Positions 9,373-20,234 of a stretch of DNA of 26,097 nucleotides are shown piece after piece; within the stretch, counting starts at the first letter, position 1, and the number at the start of each line of letters is the position of its first letter. This stretch comes from Pleurotus djamor (taxonomy: Eukaryota > Basidiomycota > Agaricomycetes > Agaricales > Pleurotaceae), in contig JAPEVF010000645.1 of the NCBI GenBank assembly GCA_029747585.1, forward strand, positions 1 to 26,097, given 5' to 3'. Below the pieces are notes generated by a model, which saw only the letters and a program-made list of their open reading frames with translations, was not told where the DNA came from and searched no databases. The translations under genes were made by a program, and so were the position numbers.

Positions 9373-11786
9373 AATGAAGAGGCAATGTCGAAGGGACGTT
9401 GGATAGTAGCGAGGGTGACTTGGGATGGTCCTCGACTAACTTTCTAACCGGTCCTTTTATTCGTCGAGTCATGGACGGCCCGTCTGTACAGCAGTATGCG
9501 AGACGTCGATGGGGTCCAAATTCCACAACAGCACTCGGATCGAGAAATGCGGAACAGCCTATTACAAATCCACTGGAGTCACTGGAAAAGTTCAAGCCTG
9601 GTTCACGCTCATCACTCGTTCCAGGACAAAAGATGCTTACGTAAGGCTAGGGAGAAGAAAAAGAAAAAAAAGGTGTCCCAAAGGTACCTGTAGACGTGCA
9701 TACAGCCCGGACAGCTTGCTCACGGTCTAAGGCGGGTGCAGCTTTGACAGGTCGCACCATCCATGGACCATGGGACCGAAACTGCGAAGGTGACGTCCTA
9801 TCAGTGCATGTGATGTATGTAGATGGCTGGCTGAGGGAAAATAGAGTAGGAGTTGACACCTCCCATTATCGGATCAAGAACAATAACCAAGGAATATCGA
9901 AGCATCCCTAGGAAGAATTTTGAGATCAAAAGTAAAGGATACGCAGGTCTTGGGATACATACATATCGAGCACAGGGCGATAGAATGATGTCTGGGTGGA
10001 GGATTGACCACCGTACCGAAGCTTACAGGATGAGATGGTGGTACGAAGTTCCGGCCCACCGGATGCACACAAGGTTTCATCGCTGGGCATTGAAGTGGGC
10101 TGCGAAACGAAGGACACCGTATGCAGCATGTCATGTACAGGACGAAAACCATCGATGATTGTAAGCCTATCCGGAGACACGGGCTCGGCACGGTGGAAAC
10201 CGAAGGGAAAGGGAAGTATTGAACAGACCAAACAGGAACGATTCACCGCAGCCACAGCAAAGCGGGTGACGGGAAGTGAATGGATAGCGTTCAGGATGGG
10301 CACAACTGAAGTCCTGTTTGCGTGAGCACCGGAGATAGATGTAGATGGTGTTGGAGTCGTTTATGGGAGAGTTTCATTGATGGGTCACGGATGGCATACG
10401 ATCAAAAACACCATTGATTTAGTTGGCGGAGCTCTTTACAACGTATCGGGGGAATGAGAGATGCGTTTGACGCATCGAAACGGTGTGGGTCCAGCTTCGA
10501 TCCGAGTCGCAACTGGTGCAGATTGATCTAGTCTGGGAATTCTAGATTATTCTTGGTCAGTAAGTCCTTGGCGTGTACACAGGTATGAGATTAAGGGTAA
10601 AATTGCAAGGATGGATACTTGACTGACGGATGTCCAAGCTGGGCAGCGCTATGTTTGGCGCTGTAAAAGCGCGCGGTGCTTTCTGCGCACACACAGATGT
10701 CATAACATGGAAAGAAGAACCCCCGAATCCTTGGGAAAAGAGGGTGTGTTTAGCCGGAGAGGGAAATGGAAGGAAGTGACTCACTGCTTACGGTGCACCG
10801 GGAAGTAAATCATTGCGGGGAATGCGGCGACTCATCCGTCAGACTTTGCAGGGTAGCAACCGGGGTGTTGACTTGGATATCGCGGCAAGAAAGGCCCTGT
10901 AGCCAAATCCAAAGTACCAAAGCCAGGCAGACTCAACTCGAAATTTTTGCCGTGGCCGACATGCCCGCTTCCATGGTCCGTGTTGCGCAGCATGAGTTGT
11001 TTTCATTCGTGTTATTCCCAACATCCATCGCAGGGTCTAAGTCCAGCTACGATTTGGCAAGTGAGTTTCCCAACGGCGTAAAACTTGACTATTTCCATCT
11101 CACCCGAGCCCTTTTTGCTGAGATCATCGGAACAATCATTCCGCATGCTAATCTGGCCGATTGTTGTTCAGAGTTGTAGATGCGACGGATCTTTTGCACG
11201 ATGCAGAAAAACTAAGCCAAAACAGGTGGGTAGAGATCGTGGTGTTGCGGTATTCCGTTTCTGCCCCGTGAGTCGGTATGCAGTATCAGGTCTGCCTGCA
11301 ATTGTCGGCAAAATAAATGCATCTTCCTATTTTGATAATTTGATGCACAGAGGGTTGGGATGCGACTACATCGCTCCTTCCATGGATCGTAGAGACCTGC
11401 ATTCCGGGAAATCCTGACAATTCCAAACCTCCACCGCCTGCCGGAGAAACAGAGCCCTTCCACGAACTAAGAAACATCAACCATCAACAATTGGAAAAGG
11501 TAAAACATTCCTCACCGTCCCGTTCAGTCTGCATCGATGTTGGCGCATGTATACCGCAAGGTGAGTAGCCACATCATGGTGGGGACAGGAAGACTGTTTC
11601 CGAAACGTGTACAGCAATTTGGTTGAGAGATGGCAAGCCTACGGGCGCTTCTACACCTTTTCCGCTTCAGCCTCAGTACCACCTAGACAAGGTGACTTGG
11701 TTTGGATACAGCCGAGTAGTATGGAGGACCGCAGGATATATATGAGTATTTTGGCACCAAAAACAGGAATCCTGTATTCTACTTCG
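9373..11786. other. 2.4 kb without a convincing gene
   Basis: This should contain the ArgRS promoter at its left end. Open frames exist on both strands (the longest on + at 10766-11179, 137 codons; on - at 10303-9926, 125 codons), but none shows a recognisable motif, a hydrophobicity pattern of a known family or a good exon chain. An A-rich tract (AGAAAAAGAAAAAAAAGG) lies near 9657-9673. A lineage-specific small gene or a non-coding transcript cannot be excluded. Confidence 0.45.
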
Positions 11787-11793
11787 TATAAAA
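11787..11793 (+). promoter_or_regulatory. TATA box of the class V PLP enzyme gene
   Basis: TATAAAA lies 35 bp upstream of the ATG at 11828 in an otherwise GC-balanced stretch. Such close spacing implies a very short 5' UTR, unless transcription starts further upstream. Confidence 0.55.
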
Positions 11794-11827
11794 CACGGCC
11801 AGACCCTTGAGCGCAATCGCAAACAAA

Positions 11828-13493
11828 ATGGCCGCACCCGCCGACACCCAAACCATGTTCCCCACACCGTTCGGGCACGATATGCTACGTTTCTTCAACT
11901 TTTCTAAAGATTACATCAACCTGAATAACGGTAAGCCATCCTTCACATCCCCCCGGTCTGCGGCGTATCTTATCTCGTCTCCACCCCAGGTTCTTTTGGT
12001 TCTCTTCCGGGACCGGTTTCAAAGTTTTGCACGGAGCTGGGTGCTTCGATCGAAAGCAACCCCGACAAATACCACCGCATCGAGTTCCCGTCCTTGTTGA
12101 ACAAAGCGCGTCGTCGCGTGTCAGAGTTCATTGGCGCGCATGTCGATGAATGTGTCTTTGTTCCCAGTACCACCGCGGGTATCAACACTATCCTTCGAAA
12201 TATTGATTGGCGGACCGATGATACTATCATAAAATGTTCGTATCGACCGCCATTATACTTTTATGCTTCATGAGACTGATTATTCTTGTAGTTTCAACCA
12301 CCTATCAAGGAGTAGCTCGCGTCCCCCAATACATCTGCGATATCAATCCCTCAGTGCAGTTATGCACTGTGGAACTTGAGTTTCCAATGTCGCATGCTAC
12401 CATTATAGAACGTTTCATGGAGTCCGTACGCGCCGTAAAACGCACTTGCAAAAAGCCTCGGATATTTGCCTTGATCGACTCTTTGGCGTCCCATCCTGGC
12501 GTCTACCTACCATGGAAGGAGATGGTGGAGGTCTGTCGCGAAGAGGGTGTTGTTAGTATTATCGATGCTGCACACTCGATTGGACAGGAAGTCGACATCA
12601 ATCTTTCGTCCGTTCAACCGGACTTTTGGGTTTCTGTATGTCATTCTTGCCTATCAACATCAGTCTGACTCACACGTTTCTGACCACAGAATTGTCACAA
12701 ATGGATGTTTGCCAAACGAGGGTGCACTGTGCTCTACGTCCCCAAACGGTCCGTCTTTCTGTGGATCCGTCTACTCCATCGATATTCACAGCTACTGTAG
12801 GAACCAGTATCTCATCAAATCAGCTTTGGTAACCTCTTGGGATTATACATCCCCTGCTGTCGACTCCTGTGGACACGTCGATACAGGCTTCGTCATCCAA
12901 CACGAATGTGAGTATCCTTATTCCTGGTTTCGCAGCCTAGTCATTCTAATTCATCCCAGGGCCCGGAGCGATCGACTTCGCACCCTACCTGAGCGTCAGC
13001 GCTGCCCTTGACTTTCGAAGAAGCATCGGTGGCGAGAAAGCCATCAACGACTACTGTCACGGACTTGCGCTCAAGGGTGGACGCAGACTGGCTGAGATTC
13101 TCGGAACTAAATTGATGGACGAGTCACCCAACGCGGAGCTGACCCTGAATATGGTAAGAGTGACTTACACCAATCTCCATCGTCCGTTTTCAAAAGGAAT
13201 GACCATAAACCCTTGTTCCTCGTACAGGTTAACGTACAGCTACCTGTTTCTCCGACAGCGGACGCTGCACGCCTTGATGAGCTTCTCGAACACCGATTGC
13301 TCTCTGACTACAACGTCTCGGTGGTTCATTTCAAGCATGGTGCTCATTGGTGGGTTCGGTGCAGCGCTCAGATTTGGAATGAGGCAAGTCCTAGTCATAG
13401 TTCCTAGCCCTGCACCTTGTTGATGACTTTGCTTAGGTGTCTGACTTCGAGTACCTCGGAAACGCGATCCTTGATCTACTCCAAGAGGCCTAG
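11828..13493 (+). CDS. Class V aminotransferase-fold PLP enzyme (isopenicillin N epimerase-like)
   Basis: Pyridoxal-phosphate enzyme of the family annotated as isopenicillin N epimerase-like, which also includes cysteine desulfurase/C-S lyase relatives; the exact reaction cannot be told from sequence. Exons: 11828-11930, 11990-12235, 12292-12635, 12690-12748, 12801-12907, 12960-13153, 13228-13383, 13437-13493; 421 aa. Motifs in order: YINLNNGSFG near the N-terminus, FVPSTTAGIN for phosphate binding, IIDAAHSIGQ (Asp208 and His211 over the PLP ring), NCHKWMFAKRG with the predicted Schiff-base Lys235, then FVIQHEWPGAIDFAPYLSVSAAL and the C-terminal small domain. The last intron (13384-13436) starts with gcaagt instead of GT. 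ATG 11828 is in frame and follows a TATA box; ATG 11807 upstream is an alternative. Confidence 0.9.
13384..13436 (+). other. GC-AG intron
   Basis: The donor is GAG|gcaagt and the acceptor tgcttag. It joins IWNE to VSDFEYLGNAILDLL and the stop. All other introns of this gene are GT-AG. GC donors with an otherwise perfect match are a known minor class. Confidence 0.75.
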
Positions 13494-14300
13494 CATCTCC
13501 ACAAAGTTCCCATCTCATACCCATGAAGTACATAAGCCTCGAGGCGAGGCGCAGGCTAATACTTTACTGAAGCAAATCTATTATTTATTATATGTCATTT
13601 ATGTAATTTTAGCCTTTTCTGTTCTCGTACCTTTTCGTTCAAATCCTCAGCCTCATGAAATCTCCGCCTGGCGTTGACTCAAGTGTCCCGTGTTGCGCGA
13701 CACGAACGACGGCTTATTCCGCTCCCATGTCGTTTTCCGCGGTGAACACGAGGCGAACACGAGGTGATGAGACGAGTCATCGCCGACCTATGCCAGACCC
13801 ACTCGTTATGGATAATTCCTGAAGGCACCGAACGTCAACCGTCAAGGAAACACAGCTCGCAGCAATACTGGCGCAATCGCATGACGACGAGCAGCATGTC
13901 GCGATTCCTGTGTCGCAAACTCATCCAGTTCCAGCTCAGCTTGTTCAAGTTGCATCGTGTAACTTGGCGGCCATATGGGTTTGGCGTGTAAATTTGTCTG
14001 GGTTTCCACTCATGGATGCATCACCGGTCACTGGATAGCTTGGACAATGTCGTACCATATTCGTGAGTCCAAAGTCCTGTGTGTCAGCACGTTGCTCATC
14101 ATCGCAAGGTATCAAACTACCGCTACGGAGCCCAATGGCTCTCCTGCTGCGGCCTGAGAGCTCTAACGCAGTCCCCATGGGCACGCTGGCAACGAAGCTG
14201 CACATGTGAAAGATGGTGCATTCTCGCTGTCTCGTCAGACCTATCGTCTGGAAAATCAATACGGCGCAGTGACGATATGTAAATACGAGGCGATCGGATT
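13494..14300. other. About 800 bp intergenic
   Basis: 3' UTR of the PLP enzyme followed by sequence without coding motifs. Short open frames on both strands overlap and look incidental. Near 13747-13764 the word GAACACGAGG occurs twice in direct order. Confidence 0.45.
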
Positions 14301-14312
14301 CCAATTTATAAA
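14301..14312 (+). promoter_or_regulatory. CCAAT plus TATA-like promoter
   Basis: CCAAT at 14301-14305 and TATAAA at 14307-14312 lie 50-60 bp before the ATG of the small gene at 14365. This supports that short gene starting here rather than being the tail of a longer one. Confidence 0.45.
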
Positions 14313-14364
14313 CGGCTTTTAGCCTCTTTTAGGCCGAATGCTGTGCCGATTGACATCATCATAA

Positions 14365-14908
14365 ATGGGATTTTTCCCATTGACCCTCCGTGTAACAGGC
14401 TACCTCCCTCCACCGGCCCTTCCGCCGAATTACCTCGGTTCCACGCGGTCGCCCTTGACAGAGGCGGAGGCATTGGTGTACAAGCTGCCCATCATACTTG
14501 TAGAGGGACAGGCGGTGGGGTCCGACCACCATCCGTCGGAGGAGAGGGTAATGAAGGGGAGCATTAGGATGATTGGGGATGGGGCGGTTAGGTGGACCAT
14601 GGTCAGTCTTTTTACCATTCTGTCTGTATTACTTGACTGATGGACTGATTCTTTTCGTAGAAGTCCAGGATCGTTGGGACGAATAGGACCGAGTGGGTTA
14701 CAGAGGGGATCCAGATGGGTGCTATTGGTTCTGCGTTGGGTGTTATGGGATTGTGGACGGGCCCCGAGCATCAAAGGCACGATCCTCTAGGTGGGTTATG
14801 CGGTCTCGCTTACTTTCGTCTGATGGCTTGCTGATATCGAGCGCTCCGTTTGCATACTTCTTAGGTCCATGGTGGATGTGGAAAGTCTCAGATACGCCTG
14901 CGCTCTGA
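14365..14908 (+). CDS. Small protein resembling the C-terminal module of fungal F-box-type proteins
   Basis: Exons 14365-14601, 14661-14790 and 14865-14908 give 136 aa. The protein begins MGFFPLTLRVTGYLPPP, then has LPIILVEGQ, RMIGDGAVRWTM, EWVTEGIQMG, GVMGLWTG and DPLGPWWMWKV. From memory, this order of blocks (a short beta-strand opening, a charged WSxxG-type middle and LG-WTG-DPxGPxWxWKV at the end) occurs at the C-terminus of larger basidiomycete F-box proteins. I cannot confirm this without a search. No F-box or upstream exon is visible in the preceding 800 bp, and a CCAAT/TATA pair sits right before the ATG. It may be an orphaned domain expressed alone, or a truncated remnant. Splice sites are canonical and the frame is intact. 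Confidence 0.6.
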
Positions 14909-15607
14909 CACCCCTCCGTGTTGACCTTGGACCCTACACGCTGATGCATGTGTGCTTATAGATTGTCGGCCTTGTATTTGCGCTGTAGAATGGCACTTCG
15001 ATTGTAAAGTATCAATGTAGGTAGATATGTACTTAGGAACTCTTTTAAGTCTGTATGTAGATTAGAATACGGACACAAGCTCTAGAAACTGCAATCCCCA
15101 TTGACGNAAAAAAAGTTGGAGATGCTTAGTACTGTAGCTGAAAGTAAGGTCTCGAACTAGGATTCTATCTCAACAAGTACATCAGCACCTGTACGACATA
15201 AGAGAATGGAAAGGTGGTATCACGGAACGAGGTATTCGCTATCAAGGTACAGTAAACGGCGAACATCGATGATCAAGGACGGAGTCATGGAAGGAAAGTT
15301 GGAGGGTGGACATGAAGTATTCGCTGGTGGAAGTTCAATGTTCTCCTTGTCGTATCGCAGCGCGAGGTGAAACCAAGGGATGGAGAGCGTACTGACACGT
15401 TCTTGATTCTCCCAAACTCATTTCCCGGACCAAAGGTACCAGTACGACTCCAGTTTTGCAGAATTTTGAATCAATAGAACGGTGTTCGCGGTCTGGAACT
15501 CAACCTTTGGACGCGGTGGCGCGAGTAGCATGAAGAATCATCGCCGTAGAGCGAATCTAGGCGCCAGAGTAGACATAGGCCGACAACGATAGAGAACATC
15601 ATGGTAA
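14909..15607. other. Convergent intergenic region
   Basis: About 700 bp between two converging genes, presumably both 3' UTRs. It contains an N at 15107 before seven A residues. A tRNA B-box-like word near 15152 lacks a partner A box and cloverleaf. Nothing else seen. Confidence 0.5.
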
Positions 15608-16623
15608 TCAGGCGGGGGCTGAAGGCACCGGTGTACAAAGGTACGTCATGGGAGTAGCGTGGCCCATCGAGAACGCTGGTCCGCTAGGCTCGTTTGAGTT
15701 GAGTTGTGGTGGCATCATAGGTGTCCCTTGGTACATGAGAGAAGTCGGAGCATGGGGATTTGGGTTATGAAACGTCATGAGGTGAGCTTGAGCTTGAGGC
15801 GCTGGGGTAAACGTCGAAATCGCGTGTGGAACTGGCAGTGGAGTTGAGTTGAACGGTGACAGTGGGGTCAGGACGAACGGCTGGGGTTGCTGCTGTATTC
15901 CGTGGTGTATACCGTCGTGGCGCTGGTCACATTGTAGGTGTTGTGGCAGACTCTGCTGAGGGAAACCCGCTGGTGGGTGGGCTAGGTATTGAACCTGGTG
16001 CTGAGACGTCGAAACGGAAGGACCGGCGGGAACAAAGATGGTCTGTCCAGCAGAGGGGTATGGATTGGGTGTGAAGGTGGGTACCATCGCGTGCGATGGC
16101 GCAGCAGACGCGTAGCCGTGCTGATGAGGGCATGGATATGACTGCGAAGACGAGGTCAACTGGGCTGTCATCGGGGTGTGTGTGGTTGCGGGAGTATAGA
16201 GGAGCGTCCTCTCCGTTTGAGCTTGGACGACTGGCGTAGCTTGGTACATAATCGGAGCCGGAACCTGGGTTATTGGCGCAGGCAGTAGGTAGTTGCTATT
16301 GAGATACGGAGAGTTCATGTCGGCTGAGAAAAGCAGCAGCTTAAGCAATCTAAAAAGGACGGAAAGCAAAATAAGAACGTACGATTGTCCAAGAATCCAG
16401 CCGTATTGCTCTTCGGGGTACCAGCACGAGACGCGGGTTCTGGTGCGCTGAGCGTTGAAGGCGACGGATAATCGAAGTCCAGAAATAATGATGATGTTGA
16501 GGTCGACGAGCTGGGTATGTTGTAACGGTGATAAAGCGGTTCGTTCTGGAAGCGAACACGACGCTGATCCGGACGACGTGATTTTGAGCGTTTGTTGAAG
16601 CTAGAGGGAAGGAAACGAGGCAT
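15608..16623 (-). CDS. Pro/Gln/Thr-rich low-complexity protein, unrecognised
   Basis: Two exons (16623-16383 and 16323-15608) join to 318 aa. The first exon is basic and conserved in a second copy in this window: SKSRRPDQRRVRFQN near residues 13-27, then a Ser-rich part with LFLDFDYPSPS and FLDNPDMNSPY across the junction. The second exon is disordered, rich in Pro, Gln, Thr and Ser, with repeated words such as PAPITQVPAPI, MYQATP/MYQGTP, PHQHG and QQQPQPF. No signal peptide, membrane span or known domain is visible. The composition recalls transcription or RNA-associated disordered proteins, but no function can be assigned. It diverges from the F-box-like gene across a 530-bp shared upstream region. 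Confidence 0.7.
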
Positions 16624-17153
16624 ATGAAGAGCTACAGCAGAAGAGCTGAGGTATTAGGGCTTCGCTGACATTGGCCTGTGAAGGAGGCACAAAGACAAAG
16701 ACGTACCTCCACAGCTATATGCTATAAGGATCGAAGTCCCGTCAAGTGAGGACAAGATCCGATGTAATAGATTCGACGTGAAAGGTCATAGTAACGATAT
16801 TGTTCAACCTAGACAAAGAGGCTCAGCTGAAAACAATGAAAAGCATAACCGTGGAACCCACTAAAACAAGACAGCGGGCACGAACAATTACTTTTGGCGT
16901 CTGGGCCGCTTGTCCATCCAATATTCGGGGCACAATGGCTTGACGTATTGAGGTGAGCAGCTGGAGTTCTGTACCGACGCATCTGATCACTGGTGAAGGA
17001 GGAGGAAGTTGAAGCGTTGGCATGGTTACAGAACACGAAAATGACCTCCTAGAGTGGTAACAGGAGCCTCCTGACAGGAGACTAAACCGAAACTGTCGAT
17101 CGACAGCGTTGCCAAGTCCTAGCCTTGAGCTGATCCCGCGAGAAGGGGAATAG
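16624..17153. promoter_or_regulatory. Divergent intergenic promoter region
   Basis: 530 bp between the start codons of the Pro/Gln-rich gene (-) and the F-box-like gene (+). Open frames in it are not convincing. The notable content is a cluster of inverted repeats close to the right-hand gene. Confidence 0.5.
17061..17106. promoter_or_regulatory. Palindrome cluster upstream of the F-box-like gene
   Basis: CAGGAG-C-CTCCTG (17061-17073) is a 6-bp inverted repeat with a 1-nt spacer, followed at once by another CAGGAG (17075-17080). CTGTCGATCGACAG (17093-17106) is a perfect 14-bp palindrome 48 bp before the ATG. Either could be bound by a dimeric regulator, or could form a hairpin in the 5' UTR. 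Confidence 0.5.
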
Positions 17154-18292
17154 ATGAGCTCAATCTTTCCTACCGAGATTTACTTCCTCATCATTGAACA
17201 GCTTGGATTGCCGCATCGCAGGGATCTCGCCCCCTTCCTCGTCGTATGTCGTCAATTCCACGATATCATCATCCCCCTCCTCTATGAATCGATCACCCTT
17301 CCTCCTTCAAATCAATTCGACCTGACGCGTTTCTGCCCAGCTACGATCATGCCAACACGTTCCAGTTTCAACAAATTTCTTTCAACCATTTCCAGAAACC
17401 CGGCTTTAGCAGCCCACGTTATCTCTTTCATCAACTATGGTCGAGGTGTATCATCTATCGTCGAACAGAGTGCGATAAAGCAAGCGATTGCCTACTTGAC
17501 TCATCTCAAATGCCTATACTTCGACTCTCCATTTTCCATCACTGATTTCCTTCCACAAACGGTGGCCTTGACCCATTTCGTCTTCAAGGCGTCGTGGACG
17601 CGGTTCGTCTACCAACTGATACGTTCCCAGCCATCAATTCAATACCTCACCCTCGGACCCGCCTCGTTCATGCTGTCTCTACCATTGTTCCCTACCATCG
17701 CGCTCCCCAACTTGACATCCCTCACATGTCGTCCCGATTTCTTGAGTAAAATCGAGGGATTGCCGCCCATCAAGCACCTCGTCATTGAAACGGCTCGTGA
17801 AATCCTAGCCCCAGACCGGCCCCGCCCTCGTTTGCCTGTCGAAATCATTCGCGGCGTAAAATCGCTATCGGGAACGTTCCCAACACTGGTTGAGGTTGCA
17901 AGATACTGTGAAAGTCTCGAGTTCCTTTGGGTTGTAACTCCTGTGCGTTTCAACTGAATTTCACCCCTCTTCTGCGAAGTTCTGACGTAGGATCGATACT
18001 CAATCAACTATAGGGCGACATCGACAACACTCTACTCTCTAGGATCCCCTTGCGATCCCTCAAATATCTCCACTACACCCCAAACAAATTTAGCCTTGAC
18101 AACCGCAACCTTTTTTTCGAAACATTCCCGCATCTCATGTTCTTCGACATGGACGATCAGGTTCTTGGAGTTGTCGCTCGGATCTTCCGTTTCCCTGAGA
18201 AACCGAATGAAGTACGCATCGCTCGAATCCCGTCTGCGGACCAGTTCGAGTACTGGCACGAGCTTTCTCTGATGCCATCGACAGTCCAGTAG
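17154..18292 (+). CDS. F-box-like protein (fungal, LRR-type C-terminus)
   Basis: Exons 17154-17942 and 18014-18292 give 355 aa. The N-terminus (residues about 3-48) reads FPTEIYFLIIEQLGLPHRRDLAPFLVVCRQFHDIIIPLLYESITL, which has the spacing of a fungal F-box: a P-x-E-I-hydrophobic start, a central L-V-C-R-x-F helix, then P-LLYESI. Downstream are irregular leucine-rich stretches (LTHLKCLYF, LPNLTSLTC, IPLRSLKYLHY) typical of the solenoid that follows. F-box proteins normally recruit substrates to SCF ubiquitin ligases through Skp1; that role is inferred from family only. The start ATG is the first in a long open frame and follows a palindrome cluster. Intron donor gtgcgt and acceptor actatag are canonical. 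Confidence 0.8.
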
Positions 18293-19022
18293 TCAACGAA
18301 GTCTGTGGTGTACCGGTCAGCGTCGGTAGTTGGAGGTGGCGGCTGCGGCACAATTTGTAGCTTGCGCTTACTCGTGAGCGACGAAGCTATGTGGTACGTA
18401 CCAGTAGCTGGAAGCTGAATACATGCACCATGCAATCCTTCATGAAGACCAAGAATGACATGGGAAAATAGCGAACATTCAAGCATCCTCGCAGTAGCTT
18501 TCGTACATGACTTGCATCACACCAAGCAGTGGATATTGATTGCATCCTTTGCTGGCGCGAGTGGTCTTCACGGCTCTGTTTGGGCTCTGAGGCCTTGAGG
18601 TCTAGAGGGCGAGAACGAGCTGTGAGAAGACGTTAGAGACAACTCAAAGATACCTTAGACGTACCAGTCCTAGATACTGAGCTCGTTCGGAAACGGGAGG
18701 ATTCAGATGAAAACGACCAAACGGCCCAATTCAACGGTCAGGAGTCTAGCTCCTTTTCGTTACAGGAGGTTCTACCAGACGTTTCAACTTTTAAGCGCTG
18801 AGCTCCCCCGCCTTCCCATCCATCAACGACGCGTACGACAACGTTGAACTAGCTAGTTATCCGGCCTCACGTGTTGGACCACATCAACACCCCTCGAGGT
18901 CACTAGGTGTCATATTAAGTATACGCCTCAGCTTCTTCACGGATGACAAGTCCTCCATTCTATCCGCTCGATTTTCTGTTCATCTCGATTGTGACCCTTG
19001 CGTAGGAATCAGTTCGACAGAG
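18293..19022. other. Intergenic, containing a repeat copy
   Basis: 3' UTR of the F-box-like gene, then the repeat copy annotated at 18425-18619, then CT-rich sequence that looks promoter-like at 18930-19020. No gene recognised. Confidence 0.45.
18425..18619 (+). repeat. Dispersed repeat, copy 1
   Basis: Matches 23404-23600 in the same orientation. Shared words include TAGCGAACATTCAA, TGCAATCC-TCATGAAG, GCTTTCGTAC, GGATATTGA/AGATATTGA, TTCACGGCTCTG and GCGAGAACGA, at nearly constant spacing with scattered substitutions and small gaps. No long open frame runs through it. It may be a relic of a duplicated upstream region or of a transposable element; no terminal repeats or target-site duplications are evident. 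Confidence 0.75.
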
Positions 19023-19258
19023 ATGGTCATTCTGAAGTACGCTGGCACTGTGAATACCTCCTCCTCATACATCTAACACCTCTTTCCCCCTAGCTTCACG
19101 ATCTAGCGTCCTCAGTCGCGTCCGTGGCGTTTCCTATTGGCGTCGTATCCCTCTCTCACATAGCTCGGACCTACAAAATTGCTGAGCAACATCTGCGCAA
19201 GAGGTGGATACTCCGTGGACGGGGACTACGTCGAAGAAGCTGTAATCGTTGCCTGTGA
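19023..19258 (+). CDS. Possible small gene or fragment, unrecognised
   Basis: ATG 19023 opens MVILKYAGT. A 44-nt intron (19050-19093, donor gtgaat, acceptor ccccctag) joins it to a 54-codon open stretch, LHDLASSVASVAFPIGV followed by VSLSHIARTYK, ending at TGA 19256-19258. The composition (helical, then basic) looks coding, but the donor is weak, the product would be only 63 aa, and I recognise no family. The N at 19262 just after the stop could hide a longer frame. Confidence 0.2.
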
Positions 19259-20188
19259 CGTNCCCCCTCACCCTAATTGGCGTCGCCCCCTTGAGTTCGC
19301 TGCCCATGGACTGGGGTTGGCAAGGAGCTCGCTAGATGCGTTTTTGGCCACCCTTCGTGTGATGTTCAGGTGGGCATCGTTTCGTTCTTTTCATTGTTGT
19401 CCCTTTCTCTAACTTCATTTCCTCTTAGACGTTTACTCTGTCCCTCTGTTGCCTCAGTCACTCGTACAGAGGATGACATTGGCTCCGTGGGCGGAACCTG
19501 ATGAAGCCTAAGTCAAAGCACAGACCACCGCGACTGCGTAGTAACGATAGCAATCTTTTTGGCACTGGATCTATCTTCGATGTTTGACTTTGCTGGGAAT
19601 AGAATCAATTACCATTGTTTCCCTGACTTGTCCTTGCTTACGGTCACATCAGCCCTGTTTACGCAGGGACCCATCGCTTGCGCGCCCTTTCACTGTGGCT
19701 CGCAACCTCTCTCGATTCCACCAGTGTTGCATCGAGACGTCGTGCATCAATGCTCGAAAAGCACGCAGCAAGCGGTACTCCCAAGTTTGCGGCCGCAGCC
19801 TTACGGCGCCGAAGGCCGCTGCGCATCGCAGCTTTCCGAATGACCATGGGTTTCTGCCAATTAAGCAAGGCAGTACGCGCAGTTCAATTTGGCTGTACAT
19901 CATGGAATGCTCAAAGGTTTAAGCTCCAGGTACGATGACATGCCCCACCCCCTAGACACCGACCTTCTCATGATCATTGCTAGGACTCTAGGTCCTCGGT
20001 CGCAAAAGTCTACGCTCTCATCTCACTAGATGCGTTTTCTCGAGAGGCATCAAGCTTGGAGCCCATTGCCCTTTAACGCTTCATGCATTCATGATTCATT
20101 CTCCCCGGCTGTCCATGTCGAGGAGGATGACTGGTCCGCAGGCTGGACGAGGTTCACGTGGGTGGCTGTTTCTGGGCTGTCGGGCAGA
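19259..20188. other. About 900 bp without a recognisable gene
   Basis: Open frames on both strands (for example 19678-19938, +, Ala/Arg-rich) have no family match I can see. A GC-rich patch at 19788-19835 carries GGCCGC/GCGGCC words. An N precedes five C residues at 19262. Confidence 0.4.
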
Positions 20189-20194
20189 TATAAG
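20189..20194 (+). promoter_or_regulatory. TATA-like box of the HET gene
   Basis: TATAAG lies 46 bp before the proposed start codon at 20235. It supports placing the start in the tiny first coding exon. Confidence 0.4.
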
Positions 20195-20234
20195 AGACGG
20201 GACGGGTGAGTGGATCATTTACGAAGATACAAAG

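Noticed and set aside
10766..11179. 137-codon open frame as a gene
   Set aside because: No recognisable motif, no splice context, and composition like the surrounding non-coding sequence.
15100..15175. tRNA-like B box near 15152
   Set aside because: No matching A box or cloverleaf. The similar word GTTCGAACC at about 22667 also lacks tRNA structure.
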